From Shouchella oshimensis (lineage in GTDB: Bacteria > Bacillota > Bacilli > Bacillales > Bacillaceae_D): DNA of 64,000 nt. The notes beneath the pieces were generated by a model. That model saw nothing but the letters and a program-made list of their open reading frames with translations, was not told where the DNA came from and searched no databases. Positions 19,826-28,783 of this stretch are shown here, piece after piece. Where the stretch lies: the NCBI RefSeq assembly GCF_002019765.1, contig NZ_KV917380.1, forward strand, positions 2,576,667 through 2,640,666, read 5' to 3'. The position numbers and the translations under genes are program-made. Within the stretch, counting starts at the first letter, position 1; the number at the start of each line of letters is the position of its first letter.

Positions 19826-20680
19826 TCATTTTACTTTATGGGTAAATCCATCTTTTTGCTCAATAAGCTTTTGTTTCATAAGCTTCCCAAGAGCTCGTTT
19901 AAACGCTGCTTTACTCATTCCTACCGCACGCTCAATATCTTCTGGTGCTGATTTGTCCGTTAAGGGCATCGCTTGATTACGTCGACTCTCTAGATACATT
20001 AACACTTTTTTCGCATCAATGTCTTGCTGATCGGTTCGCTTTAAACGCTGAGTAATATTAATGCGTCCATCTTCGCGTACAAAGTGGACACGTCCTTTAA
20101 TCAGTTGTCCAAGCCTCGGTATGCCATCGGCTTCATCTTGATGTAAGAAAGCAATTGGACCGTCTTCTACATAAATGGCTGCGCCTTCGTCTAAAAAGTG
20201 GTACACAATACCTGACACTTCACGATTGAGCCAAGACTGATCCGCCGGTACGGCTTTATCGGTTATTGGTGCACCTTTAACGAGTCGTCCCATGAGACGC
20301 CCTTTTTTATCCCATGTAAGGGAGCAGCATAAACGGTCTCCTTTTTCTGGCCATTCGCTTCGATCTTGTGGAAATTCATCCATAGAGATAAATAAATCTC
20401 GTGAAATGCCGTTATAAACAAACACACCATGTGTGGGCCGCACCTGCACGACCTCTAACCAGTCAATCTCGTCATCTTTAATGATAGGTGTCTTCATGGT
20501 TGCACTTAAACGATTTTGGTGATCGTGATATAAGAAAACGTTCAAAGAATCATCAATCGCTATCGCTTCTGTCACATCATTTTTATGCAGCAACACATCT
20601 TCATTTCCGTCTGAGAGGAAATAGCCAAAAGAAGCCTCTCTTACTACGGTAAGAGTTGCGGACTCTCCAGGTCTCATCAT
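19826..20680 (-). CDS. cvfB: CvfB-like S1 RNA-binding protein
   Basis: A 284-residue protein with tandem S1/OB-type RNA-binding domains (GESATLTVVREASFGYFLSDG; HGVFVYNGISRDLFISMDEFP; LIKGRVHFVREDGRINITQR). A C-terminal winged helix (AVGMSKAAFKRALGKLMKQKLIEQ) completes the CvfB/YitL architecture. CvfB is an RNA-binding post-transcriptional virulence regulator in Staphylococcus. In B. subtilis yitL is elsewhere on the chromosome, so the location inside the yqe operon differs from that species. It overlaps the rsfS stop by 4 bases (ATGA), implying translational coupling. Confidence 0.85.
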   Translation of the reverse strand: MMRPGESATLTVVREASFGYFLSDGNEDVLLHKNDVTEAIAIDDSLNVFLYHDHQNRLSATMKTPIIKDDEIDWLEVVQVRPTHGVFVYNGISRDLFISMDEFPQDRSEWPEKGDRLCCSLTWDKKGRLMGRLVKGAPITDKAVPADQSWLNREVSGIVYHFLDEGAAIYVEDGPIAFLHQDEADGIPRLGQLIKGRVHFVREDGRINITQRLKRTDQQDIDAKKVLMYLESRRNQAMPLTDKSAPEDIERAVGMSKAAFKRALGKLMKQKLIEQKDGFTHKVK

Positions 20681-21027
20681 TGGCTAATAACCTCTTGCAA
20701 TGGGACAGACGGCGCGTCACCCCATAGCTTTTCTAAATTATAATAGACACGTTCCTCTTTGTGGAAAATATGGACGACCACATCTCCTATATCCAGCAAG
20801 ACCCAACGCGCTTGATCATAACCTTCTAGTCGTTTAATTTCTAAGCCCTCTTCTTGAAATACTTTTTTCAATTCATGAGCAATGGCTTGTACTTGTTTTT
20901 CTGAATTACCGTGACAAATCACAAAGTAATCTGCAATGGGAGAGATTCCCTTCATGTTAAGAGCCGTGATGTTATGCCCTCGTTTATCGTCTATTGTATG
21001 AACAGCTAATTTTAAAAATGAATTCAA
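20677..21027 (-). CDS. rsfS: Ribosome silencing factor RsfS
   Basis: RsfS binds ribosomal protein L14 and blocks 30S-50S joining in starved cells. The 116-residue protein carries the DUF143 signature (ADYFVICHGNSEKQVQAIA, then WVLLDIGDVVVHIFHKEERVYYNLEKLW). It overlaps both neighbours by 4 bases, showing tight operon coupling with yqeK and the cvfB-like gene. Confidence 0.95.
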   Translation of the reverse strand: MNSFLKLAVHTIDDKRGHNITALNMKGISPIADYFVICHGNSEKQVQAIAHELKKVFQEEGLEIKRLEGYDQARWVLLDIGDVVVHIFHKEERVYYNLEKLWGDAPSVPLQEVISQ

Positions 21028-21599
21028 TCTTTGTGTTCCCCTTTCAATGTGTAGTAATTATATGCTTCAACAGTATATGGGTGAATAGGTGACCTTTTTG
21101 AGAGTAAATACTGAATTGTATTTGTTAAACTAAAAAGACAAGCAGTATCAAGACTAACGGTTGCGTACTTCCGAGCTTGGTCTACGCCAACAAATGAACG
21201 ATTCGGTTCAATATAATCGGCTACAAAAACAACTTGCTCCAACGGACTCATAGCCGCCCTACCTGTTGTATGAGAGCGGATGGCTTGAAGAACCTCGTTA
21301 TCTTTTATACCAAGTTCTTTTTCCACATACATTGCACCATATGGAGCGTGAAGAAGCTCACTTCCACACGCCGCCCAATGGTTTTCTCCTACAGTAGCTA
21401 ATCCTTGCTTCATTTCATCGGTATCAAAGTATTTACAAAGATCATGAACAATGGCTGCTAACTCTGCTTTTTTTTCGTCAACATAATAATGCTTTGCCAG
21501 GCGAATGGCTGTATCACGTACACCAACTGTATGTTTAAAACGTTTCTCTGGTAAATGACGACGAACGATGTTCCATGCTTCTGTTAGTGTTACCGTCAT
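21024..21599 (-). CDS. yqeK: HD-domain Ap4A hydrolase YqeK
   Basis: A 191-residue HD-domain phosphohydrolase that in Bacillus and Staphylococcus splits diadenosine tetraphosphate into two ADP. Metal ligands are visible as KRFKHTVGV, AAIVHDLCKYF (the HD pair) and the HAPYGAMY / IRSHTTGR histidines. The ATG has GAGGAG ten bases upstream and lies inside the nadD 3' end, an overlap of 65 bases. Confidence 0.93.
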   Translation of the reverse strand: MTVTLTEAWNIVRRHLPEKRFKHTVGVRDTAIRLAKHYYVDEKKAELAAIVHDLCKYFDTDEMKQGLATVGENHWAACGSELLHAPYGAMYVEKELGIKDNEVLQAIRSHTTGRAAMSPLEQVVFVADYIEPNRSFVGVDQARKYATVSLDTACLFSLTNTIQYLLSKRSPIHPYTVEAYNYYTLKGEHKD

Positions 21600-22158
21600 A
21601 TAATGATTGCTCCTCTATAAATTTCCTAACTAACTCAGGCACAAAATAGCGTATTGGCATTTTAGCCCTAACCCGTTCGCGAATAAACGATGACGAAATA
21701 TCGATTTGTGGAAACGGGATGCGTATGACTTCTGTGGCATCATCAATATGCGAACCTGGTCGGTCAAACGCCGCAAATGTCACCATATTCTTTAGCTCGC
21801 TAATGTTATACCAATGATCTAATTGTTCCACCATATCAGCACCAATAAGAAAATAAAAGTGGGCTTGCGGATATAACTCTCGTAACTCACGCACAGTAAC
21901 ATACGTATACGATTTCCCTTTACGTTCTATTTCTAAATCAAGCACTTTAAATGCAGGATGCCCGTTTACAGCAGCTTTCGTTAATGCCAGTCGGTCTGCA
22001 CCGGATGTTAATTCTGTTCGAACTTTATGAGGTGGGCTTGAAACAGGAATAAACCACACTTCGTCTAGGCCTAACTGAAGTTGTGCTTCTTGAGCAATTA
22101 ATAAATGCCCATGGTGCGGAGGATCAAACGTTCCACCAAACAACCCAATTCTTCGCAT
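21535..22158 (-). CDS. nadD: Nicotinate-nucleotide adenylyltransferase NadD
   Basis: NadD makes deamido-NAD from nicotinate mononucleotide and ATP. The 207-residue protein begins MRRIGLFGGTFDPPHHGHLL, holding the nucleotidyltransferase GGTFDPxHxGH motif, and ends its fold with SSSFIRERV and VPELVRKFIEEQSLY. A 17-residue polar tail follows that most homologues lack. This tail is encoded by the overlap with yqeK, so it is probably an extension into the next gene rather than a functional segment. Confidence 0.94.
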   Translation of the reverse strand: MRRIGLFGGTFDPPHHGHLLIAQEAQLQLGLDEVWFIPVSSPPHKVRTELTSGADRLALTKAAVNGHPAFKVLDLEIERKGKSYTYVTVRELRELYPQAHFYFLIGADMVEQLDHWYNISELKNMVTFAAFDRPGSHIDDATEVIRIPFPQIDISSSFIRERVRAKMPIRYFVPELVRKFIEEQSLYDGNTNRSMEHRSSSFTRETF

Positions 22159-22174
22159 CCGCTTACCTCCACGT

Positions 22175-22468
22175 TTAATTTGGTAATTGCAGCTTAGGAT
22201 TGTTTACCGATTTTTTGTATAGAATGATCGTACTACCAATCACTTGAACGACGTGCGCTTCTGTACCTTCCACCATTTCTGCTGTGATCGTTTCTTTATC
22301 TTCCATACAGTTTTGTAAAATCGATACTTTAATAAGCTCTCTTACTTCAAGTGCTTCATTTATTTGCGTAATCATATTTTCATTTACACCCGCTTTTCCA
22401 ACCTGAAAAATCGGCTGGATGGGATGAGATTTGCTTCTCAAAAATCGTTTCTGCTTATTTGTTAACAT
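22175..22468 (-). CDS. yhbY: YhbY/YqeI CRM-domain RNA-binding protein
   Basis: A 97-residue single CRM-domain protein associated with large-subunit ribosome assembly. It shows LTNKQKRFLRSKSHPIQPIF and the GxxG-type loop QVGKAGVNENM. It sits between aroE and nadD as in Bacillus yqeI. Confidence 0.92.
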   Translation of the reverse strand: MLTNKQKRFLRSKSHPIQPIFQVGKAGVNENMITQINEALEVRELIKVSILQNCMEDKETITAEMVEGTEAHVVQVIGSTIILYKKSVNNPKLQLPN

Positions 22469-22480
22469 GAGCTTCCTCCA

Positions 22481-23305
22481 TTAATTCCTTACTTCTCTTA
22501 CCAGTGTTTCTTCCATCAACTTGCGATTTGGTTTCTTTCCAGTCCAAATTTCAATAGCCAAAGCTGCTTGATTTACGAGCATACCTACGCCGTTCAGTGT
22601 AGCGTTGCCTCGATTTTTTGCCTCTTTTAATAAGATCGTTTCTAGCGGATTATAAATAAGATCACAAACAAGGGTTGAGCTCGCCAATCGGTCAAGCTTT
22701 ATAGGCGATTTATTTGTAAAGGACGACATCCCTACAGAAGTCGTATTAATCACAATATCAAATTGATTCAATATCATTTCCGCTGCTTCAATCGTAAGGT
22801 GAGTTACGTCAAACGGGTACATTCCTGCCAACTCTTCTGCTTTACTTATTGTTCGGTTCACGATGGTTAACACGGCTCCATCTTTACCAAGTGTATGCAC
22901 AATCGCTCTTGCCGCTCCACCAGCACCAATGACAAGTATGCGTTGTTGCCTAACAGTTTTTATGTGCAATCGTTCTAGTAACGACTCTTTAAAGCCCTGA
23001 GCATCAGTATTGTAGCCGATCACTTGATTGCCTACTTTTTTTATCGTATTAACCGCACCAATGGCATTTGCGTCTTCATCAATAGCGTCTAAAAATGGCA
23101 TTACTGTCACTTTATGAGGGATGGTCACGTTTAAGCCATCAATCTCCCCTGTTCGTACTAACTCAATGACGCCTTCAACTTGCTCAGTCGCCGTTTCCAA
23201 GAGATCATAGTGCCCATGGAGTTGCAAGTCATGATAAGCAGCTGCATGAATACTTGGGCTTAGGCTGTGACTTAGTGGCTGTCCAATTAACGCAAATTTC
23301 TTCAC
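22481..23305 (-). CDS. aroE: Shikimate dehydrogenase
   Basis: AroE reduces 3-dehydroshikimate with NADPH in aromatic amino-acid synthesis. The 274-residue protein has the substrate-binding ALIGQPLSHSLSPSIHAAA, the catalytic lysine region NVTIPHK, the NADP motif VIGAGGAARAIV with NRT after it, and the C-terminal GVGMLVNQAALAIEIWTG. It is in the conserved yqeH-aroE-yhbY run. Confidence 0.96.
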   Translation of the reverse strand: MKKFALIGQPLSHSLSPSIHAAAYHDLQLHGHYDLLETATEQVEGVIELVRTGEIDGLNVTIPHKVTVMPFLDAIDEDANAIGAVNTIKKVGNQVIGYNTDAQGFKESLLERLHIKTVRQQRILVIGAGGAARAIVHTLGKDGAVLTIVNRTISKAEELAGMYPFDVTHLTIEAAEMILNQFDIVINTTSVGMSSFTNKSPIKLDRLASSTLVCDLIYNPLETILLKEAKNRGNATLNGVGMLVNQAALAIEIWTGKKPNRKLMEETLVREVRN

Positions 23306-23326
23306 TTAAACCCCTCCTAAACCCGG

Positions 23327-24445
23327 TTACGCTAAAATCGATGTACGGTGAGAAATGGCAACCTCTTTTGGCGCATGTGCATTTACAGTTACCCCTGCAC
23401 CTTTAATCGTAATCCAACCAAGACCAGAAAAAACAATATCCACTGAGCCATCCTTTAATTTAAATGTTTGGCTTTTGAAATCAAACACAGCTTGTTCATC
23501 TTCAGAGGTTGGTGGCTGAAGAAGCTCCCCAATATGATTTTGATAAAGCTGATCCGCTTTTTCCAATTTTGTTCTATGAATCGTTAAGCGATTGGATACA
23601 TAAACAATAAAGGATGTTGGCTCACCTTTAATAAAGTCTAACCTTGCTAAACCACCTATAAAAAGGGTTTGACCAGAATTTAATTGATAGACCATAGGTT
23701 TAATTTCTTTTGTTGGGGTCACAAGCTTTAAGCTCTTATCACTCAAATAATGAGAAAGTTGATGACGATTAATAATTCCCGGCGTATCATAAAGCGATTG
23801 CTGTTCATCTAGTGGAATTTGAATCATATTCAACGTTGTGCCTGGAAAATGTGAAGTTGTAATGAGCGGGTCCTTTTCATCACCATGTCGTTTTAAAAGC
23901 TGGTTGATAAAGGAAGACTTCCCAACGTTTGCACTTCCAACAATGTAAACATCTTTACCTTTTCTCATTTCCTCAATAATAGAAATGGTTTCATCTAATC
24001 CTTCCCCAGTGACGGTACTAATAATTGTACTGTTGGCAGGCTTTAAACCTTGTTGACTCGCTTCACGCATGAGCCAGTGCTGGAGTTTATTCCGGTTTAA
24101 CGATTTAGGCAACAAATCAATTTTGTTTGCTACAAGAAGTAGCGTATTATTTCCTATTAGTCGCTTTATGCTCGATATCCAGCTACCATATAAGTCAACA
24201 ACATCAACAATCTTTACAATTAATGCGTCTTTATGACTTAACGTATGAATTAAGTCTAGAAATTCTTGGTCTGAAATACCACTCGGCTGAATTTCATTAT
24301 AGTGCGTTAACCGAAAACACCTCTTGCATACAACATGTTCTCTTGTTAGGGCAGAAGCTGGAGCATAGCCAATTTTTTTCGGTTCACTTGTTTGTATTTG
24401 GACACCACACCCTGAACAAAAGTAGTGTTCTTCATTCTTACTCAT
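23327..24445 (-). CDS. yqeH: Circularly permuted ribosome-assembly GTPase YqeH
   Basis: YqeH is needed for 30S subunit maturation. The 372-residue protein has an N-terminal zinc finger (CSGCGVQIQ ... CKRCFRLTHY). A permuted GTPase domain follows in the order G4 (NKIDLLP), G1 (GSANVGKSSFINQLL) and G3 (DTPG), with a C-terminal RNA-binding domain. The start overlaps the end of yqeG by 8 bases. Confidence 0.96.
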   Translation of the reverse strand: MSKNEEHYFCSGCGVQIQTSEPKKIGYAPASALTREHVVCKRCFRLTHYNEIQPSGISDQEFLDLIHTLSHKDALIVKIVDVVDLYGSWISSIKRLIGNNTLLLVANKIDLLPKSLNRNKLQHWLMREASQQGLKPANSTIISTVTGEGLDETISIIEEMRKGKDVYIVGSANVGKSSFINQLLKRHGDEKDPLITTSHFPGTTLNMIQIPLDEQQSLYDTPGIINRHQLSHYLSDKSLKLVTPTKEIKPMVYQLNSGQTLFIGGLARLDFIKGEPTSFIVYVSNRLTIHRTKLEKADQLYQNHIGELLQPPTSEDEQAVFDFKSQTFKLKDGSVDIVFSGLGWITIKGAGVTVNAHAPKEVAISHRTSILA

Positions 24446-24968
24446 CCCTTTTCGTATCCTCCCATTTCACTAGCCCTCGTTTTTTCAATTTCCTTAAGAC
24501 AAAGCGTTCCATTTTTCGATTTGCTTTCGTCATCCAATCATCTGTTTGTGTAACGGGCACAACTAAAATAGTGTGTATACCAGCTCGGTTTCCTCCAAGG
24601 ACATCAGTAAATATTTGATCTCCTATTACTACCGTCTCTTCTGGCTTTACTTGCATACGCTCACATGCTTGTCGAAATGCTTTCCTTCTTGGTTTTTTAG
24701 CACTATGAATAAAAACTCGCTTCTCAGGATCACAGAATGCACGAACTCGTTTCTCATTATTATTGGAGACGATGGTTACTTTTAAGCCATACTCATCTAA
24801 ATGTTTAAACCAATCTTGTACTTCAGGCGTTGCCTCCGCACGATGCCATTCAACAAGTGTATTGTCTAAGTCTGTTATCACAGCTTTTATTCCTTTAGTT
24901 TTTAAACTTGTAAAATCAATCTCATATATACTCTTCACATATTGATCAGGCATTAGGCGATCAAACAC
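24438..24968 (-). CDS. yqeG: HAD-family phosphatase YqeG
   Basis: A 176-residue HAD-superfamily (IIIA) phosphatase. The nucleophile motif is VITDLDNTLVEW, motif II is TIVSNNNE, and motif IV is VVIGDQIFTDVLGGNRAG. The substrate is unknown. It is the first gene of the minus-strand yqeG-yqeM operon. Confidence 0.93.
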   Translation of the reverse strand: MFDRLMPDQYVKSIYEIDFTSLKTKGIKAVITDLDNTLVEWHRAEATPEVQDWFKHLDEYGLKVTIVSNNNEKRVRAFCDPEKRVFIHSAKKPRRKAFRQACERMQVKPEETVVIGDQIFTDVLGGNRAGIHTILVVPVTQTDDWMTKANRKMERFVLRKLKKRGLVKWEDTKRDE

Positions 24969-25119
24969 ATGTGCACCTCATTTCTTTCAATCAAAAAACT
25001 TGTAGTCAAACATCAACTATACCTGCTACACTCATATATTTCAAATAAAACCTTGACCTTTGTCGAGGCATTCTGGAAATCGGTAAAATTTTTCGACAAA
25101 AACCCACAAATAGCAAACC

Positions 25120-25219
25120 TGTGGATAACGTTATACACGTTATAAACATTAGTACATTAGCGTTGTCCAACCTTAACCCACAATTAACCCACAAGTTATA
25201 CACGGTCGAATGTGGATAA
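25120..25219. promoter_or_regulatory. DnaA-box cluster upstream of sda
   Basis: Two exact TGTGGATAA boxes (25120-25128 and 25211-25219) lie with two TTATACACG near-matches (25131-25139 and 25196-25204). Two weaker TTAACCCACA sites lie between them. In B. subtilis DnaA activates sda from such a cluster, linking replication status to sporulation. Confidence 0.8.
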
Positions 25220-25331
25220 AACGAACGGTTGTTCTACAACAAGGAACGTGGTAGGATACAAGAAATCAAACAATTACGGTCGTATGTATGTTTGTACAGG
25301 AGGTGAACCTGCTCAAAAGCAGGCAGTGAAA

Positions 25332-25472
25332 ATGGAACAGTTGTCAGATGAGCTTTTAATTGAAACCTATCGAAAAGCACTTGATTTAAATTTAAACCAA
25401 GATTTCATTGACTTAATTTACAAGGAATTGTACAAGCGTTCACTCCATGATCGGGTAAAATTAACTTCTTAA
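25332..25472 (+). CDS. sda: Sporulation checkpoint inhibitor Sda
   Basis: Sda inhibits the histidine kinase KinA and blocks sporulation onset during replication stress. The 46 residues equal the B. subtilis length and begin [20 protein letters not shown], a helical hairpin. The frame opens much further upstream, but the family start is this ATG. The only strong AGGAGG (25298-25303) is 28 bases before it. A CCTGC-TCAAAA-GCAGG hairpin (25308-25323) lies between them and would shorten the gap to about 12 bases. Confidence 0.9.
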   Translation: MEQLSDELLIETYRKALDLNLNQDFIDLIYKELYKRSLHDRVKLTS

Positions 25473-25513
25473 GTATTTGACATCCCTACGACCAGTCTTA
25501 AAAATAGCTACAC

Positions 25514-25547
25514 AAAAAGGAAGCATCTACCTCGCTTCCTCTTTTTC
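25514..25547 (+). terminator. Terminator after sda
   Basis: GGAAGC/GCTTCC arms are preceded by five A and followed by CTTTTTC. It overlaps the 3' end of the small minus-strand frame at 25527-25748. Confidence 0.7.
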
Positions 25548-25748
25548 TAACGGAGCCTTTTCTGGAACAAGTTTAATATATTGACGAGGTGCAAATAGCT
25601 CATCGTTTTGTTGGAGCAATTGTAAACCTTCTCGATCCGTCACAGTCTTTGAATAAAGATCGTTTTCTTCACATACATACCAACTTATACTAAACATGCT
25701 AATTAATATAGCCGCTGATACATAAACTTTAGTTCGCGTGCGAATAAT
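25527..25748 (-). CDS. Small membrane protein, apparent ATT start
   Basis: An open frame of about 73 codons with no ATG, GTG or TTG near its 5' end. Two ATT codons (25748 and 25745) lie 6 and 9 bases after AAAGGAGG. Its product has a basic start (RTRTKVYV), one transmembrane helix (SAAILISMFSISWYV) and a polar tail (LQLLQQNDELFAPRQYIKLV). The composition looks like real protein and the frame is free of stops. However, the ribosome site lies inside a terminator-like hairpin and the rare start leaves doubt. Function unknown. Confidence 0.45.
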   Translation of the reverse strand: MIRTRTKVYVSAAILISMFSISWYVCEENDLYSKTVTDREGLQLLQQNDELFAPRQYIKLVPEKAPLEKEEAR

Positions 25749-25783
25749 AAAACGCCTCCTTTGTTATAAAGGTGGCGTTTTTT
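25749..25783. terminator. Bidirectional terminator/attenuator hairpin
   Basis: AAAACGCC/GGCGTTTT outer arms and CCTTT/AAAGG inner arms. On the plus strand six T follow. On the minus strand the stem holds the AGGAGG of the small ATT-start frame and is followed by TTTTATTATT. Confidence 0.65.
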
Positions 25784-25897
25784 ATCACATCTTATACATT
25801 TTTTTCATTATTTTTGTTGTGTCTCATCCTATTTAATACGAAATTCACGTTTGCAAAAAGTCAAGTAAAAAAATGTGCAACTTTAATTTTTTTACGC

Positions 25898-25903
25898 TAT
25901 AAT
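25898..25903 (+). promoter_or_regulatory. -10 element of the mrp operon promoter
   Basis: A perfect TATAAT stands 38 bases before mrpA, in a T-rich tract. The -35 region is weak (TGTGCA-like). It suggests a single sigma-A promoter for mrpABCDEFG. Confidence 0.5.
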
Positions 25904-25940
25904 GGCGGAGATTCATGTTAGTAAATAAAGGAGGTTAAGC

Positions 25941-28352
25941 ATGTCAAGCCTGCATCTTGCGATCTTGCTGCCATTTATTGCAGCCATTGTCATTCCATTT
26001 ATCTATCCGCTAACAAAACGTTTACACACTGGCTGGATTACCATTCTCGTACCAGCAGCATTATTTTTGTATTTCGTTTTTCGATTAGGAGATACAGCTA
26101 ATGGCGGTTACATAGTAGAGGAAATGGCTTGGGTTCCATCTTTAGACATTAACTTCGATGCATATCTAGATGGGCTAGGCCTATTGTTTGCCTTGTTAAT
26201 TACAGGTATTGGCGTTTTAGTTGTTCTTTACTCGATATTTTACCTTGATAAAACAAAAGAACAGCTTGCGAATTTCTACGTTTACCTTTTAATGTTTATG
26301 GGTGCGATGCTCGGTATCGTGTTATCCGATAACCTTATCGTACTGTATATTTTCTGGGAAATAACGAGTTTGTCGTCTGCATTACTTATCAGCTATTGGT
26401 TCACAAACAAAGGATCCATTTTTGGTGCTAGAAAGTCCATGCTTGTCACTGTTTTCGGTGGATTTGCAATGATGGCTGGTTTTATTCTTCTTTATTTAGA
26501 AACCGGCACCTTTAGTATTCAAGCACTAATCGATCAACGTGATCTTATTATGGCTAGTCCATACTTTATCCCAGCAATGATTTTAGTCTTATTAGGAGCA
26601 TTTACAAAGTCAGCTCAATTTCCATTTCACTTTTGGTTACCAGATGCAATGGAAGCACCTACCCCTGTCAGTGCTTATCTTCATTCAGCTACGATGGTAA
26701 AAGCAGGAATTTACTTAGTTGCAAGAATGACACCTATTTTTGCGGGTGCAGCTGAATGGTTTTGGATCATCGTTGTTACTGGTCTTATGACACTTATTTG
26801 GGGATCTGTTTCGGCAGTTCGACAAAAAGACCTAAAAGGGATTCTTGCGTTTTCAACCATTAGCCAATTAGGCTTACTCATGGTTTTACTTGGGCTCGGC
26901 TCAGCAGCCTTCACTGGTGAAACGATTGATGAAAATCTTGTTTATTCAGCAGCAATTATGACTGCGATTATTCACTTATTTAATCATGCCACCTTTAAAG
27001 GTAGTTTATTTATGGCGGTTGGTATCATTGACCATGAAACCGGCACAAGACATATTCAAAAATTAGGTGGTCTAATGGCCATTATGCCTGTGACATTTAC
27101 TATCTCCTTAATTGGACTTGCCTCTATGGCTGGAATTCCCCCTTTTAACGGTTTTATTAGTAAAGAAATGTTCTTTACAGAGCTTCTACACATTTCGTCA
27201 ATGAATGTCGCTGGTGTCGAAACTTGGGGCGTTGTCGTACTAGCAGTTGCCTGGATTGCCAGCGTATTTACGTTTTTATATTGTGCCATTTTGTTCTTTA
27301 AAACGTTTTTTGGTACTTTTAATAAAGAAAATTTCTCGAAAGAAGTGCATGAAGCTCCGCTTGGCATGCTGATTAGTCCTGTTATTTTAGTAGGACTCGT
27401 TATCATTTTAGGATTATTTCCTAACTTACTCGTCCCTACAGTCATTGAACCTGCAGTTGCAAGTATCCTGCCTCATTTGCCTGCTGAAGAACTAACCATT
27501 AACTTGAGCTTATGGCACGGATTAAATACAGAATTACTTATGTCGTTAGGTGTCATTGGATTCGGAACAACACTCTACATGACCTACCCAAAATGGAAAA
27601 ACCTTTGGCTTATGCAACATGACCGCGACCCTTTCAATTCAGTTTATGACAAAAGTCTCAATGGGTTATCTACCAGCTCTGAATGGATAACGAATGTTCA
27701 AATGACAGGTCGATTAAAAGATTATTTCACATACATGCTTTTATTTATAGTCAGTTTGTTAACATACAGCTTCATTCGTTCTGATAGCTTTACTCTCTCA
27801 TTTGCACAAACAGAAGAAGCACCGTTGTTTTTGTACGGAATCGTCTTCTTAACAATTCTAAGTACAATTGCCCTTTTATTTATGAAAGAGCGCATACCAC
27901 TCATTATTACTGTAGGCGTTGTTGGCTTCTTAATAGCCTTACTTTTCGCAGTCTTTAGTGCACAAGATTTAGCAATCACTCAACTATTAATCGAAACCGT
28001 TACTGTTGTACTCTTGCTATTAGCATTCAGACATTTACCCGAGATGGTACAAGAAACAGGTTCAAGAGTAAGAAAATCTCTACACATTGCTCTTTCAGTT
28101 AGTGTGGGGCTGTTGGTTTTCTTAATTGGAACAGCATCGTTTGCCCTTCGAAATGATGCAAATTTCACTCCTATCTCAGAATTCTTTATCGAGAATTCGT
28201 ATTCGTTAGCTGGTGGAAAGAACATGGTTAATGTGATTTTAGTTGACTTTCGTGGACTCGATACGATTTTAGAAGTTCTTGTCCTTGCAATCGTTGCTTT
28301 AGCAATCTTGATGATGGTCAAACTTCGATTTAAAGGAGGCGAAGACGTGTGA
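25941..28352 (+). CDS. mrpA: Mrp antiporter subunit MrpA
   Basis: MrpA is the largest subunit of the Mrp Na+/H+ antiporter and is related to complex I subunit NuoL. The 803-residue polytopic protein includes the NuoL/M proton-channel signature near GAFTKSAQFPFHFWLPDAMEA (two halves), the lysine/histidine pattern in HSATMVKAGIYL, and a C-terminal MrpB-like extension. AAAGGAGG precedes the ATG. First of seven overlapping genes. In alkaliphiles this complex drives sodium-coupled cytoplasmic acidification. Confidence 0.97.
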   Translation: MSSLHLAILLPFIAAIVIPFIYPLTKRLHTGWITILVPAALFLYFVFRLGDTANGGYIVEEMAWVPSLDINFDAYLDGLGLLFALLITGIGVLVVLYSIFYLDKTKEQLANFYVYLLMFMGAMLGIVLSDNLIVLYIFWEITSLSSALLISYWFTNKGSIFGARKSMLVTVFGGFAMMAGFILLYLETGTFSIQALIDQRDLIMASPYFIPAMILVLLGAFTKSAQFPFHFWLPDAMEAPTPVSAYLHSATMVKAGIYLVARMTPIFAGAAEWFWIIVVTGLMTLIWGSVSAVRQKDLKGILAFSTISQLGLLMVLLGLGSAAFTGETIDENLVYSAAIMTAIIHLFNHATFKGSLFMAVGIIDHETGTRHIQKLGGLMAIMPVTFTISLIGLASMAGIPPFNGFISKEMFFTELLHISSMNVAGVETWGVVVLAVAWIASVFTFLYCAILFFKTFFGTFNKENFSKEVHEAPLGMLISPVILVGLVIILGLFPNLLVPTVIEPAVASILPHLPAEELTINLSLWHGLNTELLMSLGVIGFGTTLYMTYPKWKNLWLMQHDRDPFNSVYDKSLNGLSTSSEWITNVQMTGRLKDYFTYMLLFIVSLLTYSFIRSDSFTLSFAQTEEAPLFLYGIVFLTILSTIALLFMKERIPLIITVGVVGFLIALLFAVFSAQDLAITQLLIETVTVVLLLLAFRHLPEMVQETGSRVRKSLHIALSVSVGLLVFLIGTASFALRNDANFTPISEFFIENSYSLAGGKNMVNVILVDFRGLDTILEVLVLAIVALAILMMVKLRFKGGEDV

Positions 28353-28783
28353 AGTATTCAAAATCCCATGACGTCATGCAACGGGTTCTCATTACGATTA
28401 CGATTTACTTTCTCGTTGCTTTTTCCTTTTACCTGTTCTTCGCAGGCCACAATAATCCAGGTGGTGGCTTTATAGGTGGGCTAATGACTGCAAGTGCGTT
28501 TATATTGATCTACCTTATTTTTGATCGAAATGTGGCGAACCGGATTATTCGTTTTTCATTCCCTGGTATTTTAGCAACCGGTTTGTTCGTATCCCTTTTT
28601 GTTGGTCTCATTGGTCCGGTTTTCGGTGATGAACTGTTTACTCAGTATTTCGATTACTTCCACTTACCATTCTTTGGCGAAGTTGAGTTAACAACAGCTG
28701 TCCCGTTTGATTTTGGTATTTATCTAGTTGTTGTTGGGATGGCGATGGCAGCTACAGTAACAATTGCGGAGGATGAATCATAA
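28349..28783 (+). CDS. mrpB: Mrp antiporter subunit MrpB
   Basis: A 144-residue subunit with about four transmembrane helices and the family segment FYLFFAGHNNPGGGFIGGLM. The GTG start overlaps the mrpA stop by 4 bases (GTGA), indicating translational coupling. It is required for a complete Mrp complex. Confidence 0.95.
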   Translation: MKYSKSHDVMQRVLITITIYFLVAFSFYLFFAGHNNPGGGFIGGLMTASAFILIYLIFDRNVANRIIRFSFPGILATGLFVSLFVGLIGPVFGDELFTQYFDYFHLPFFGEVELTTAVPFDFGIYLVVVGMAMAATVTIAEDES

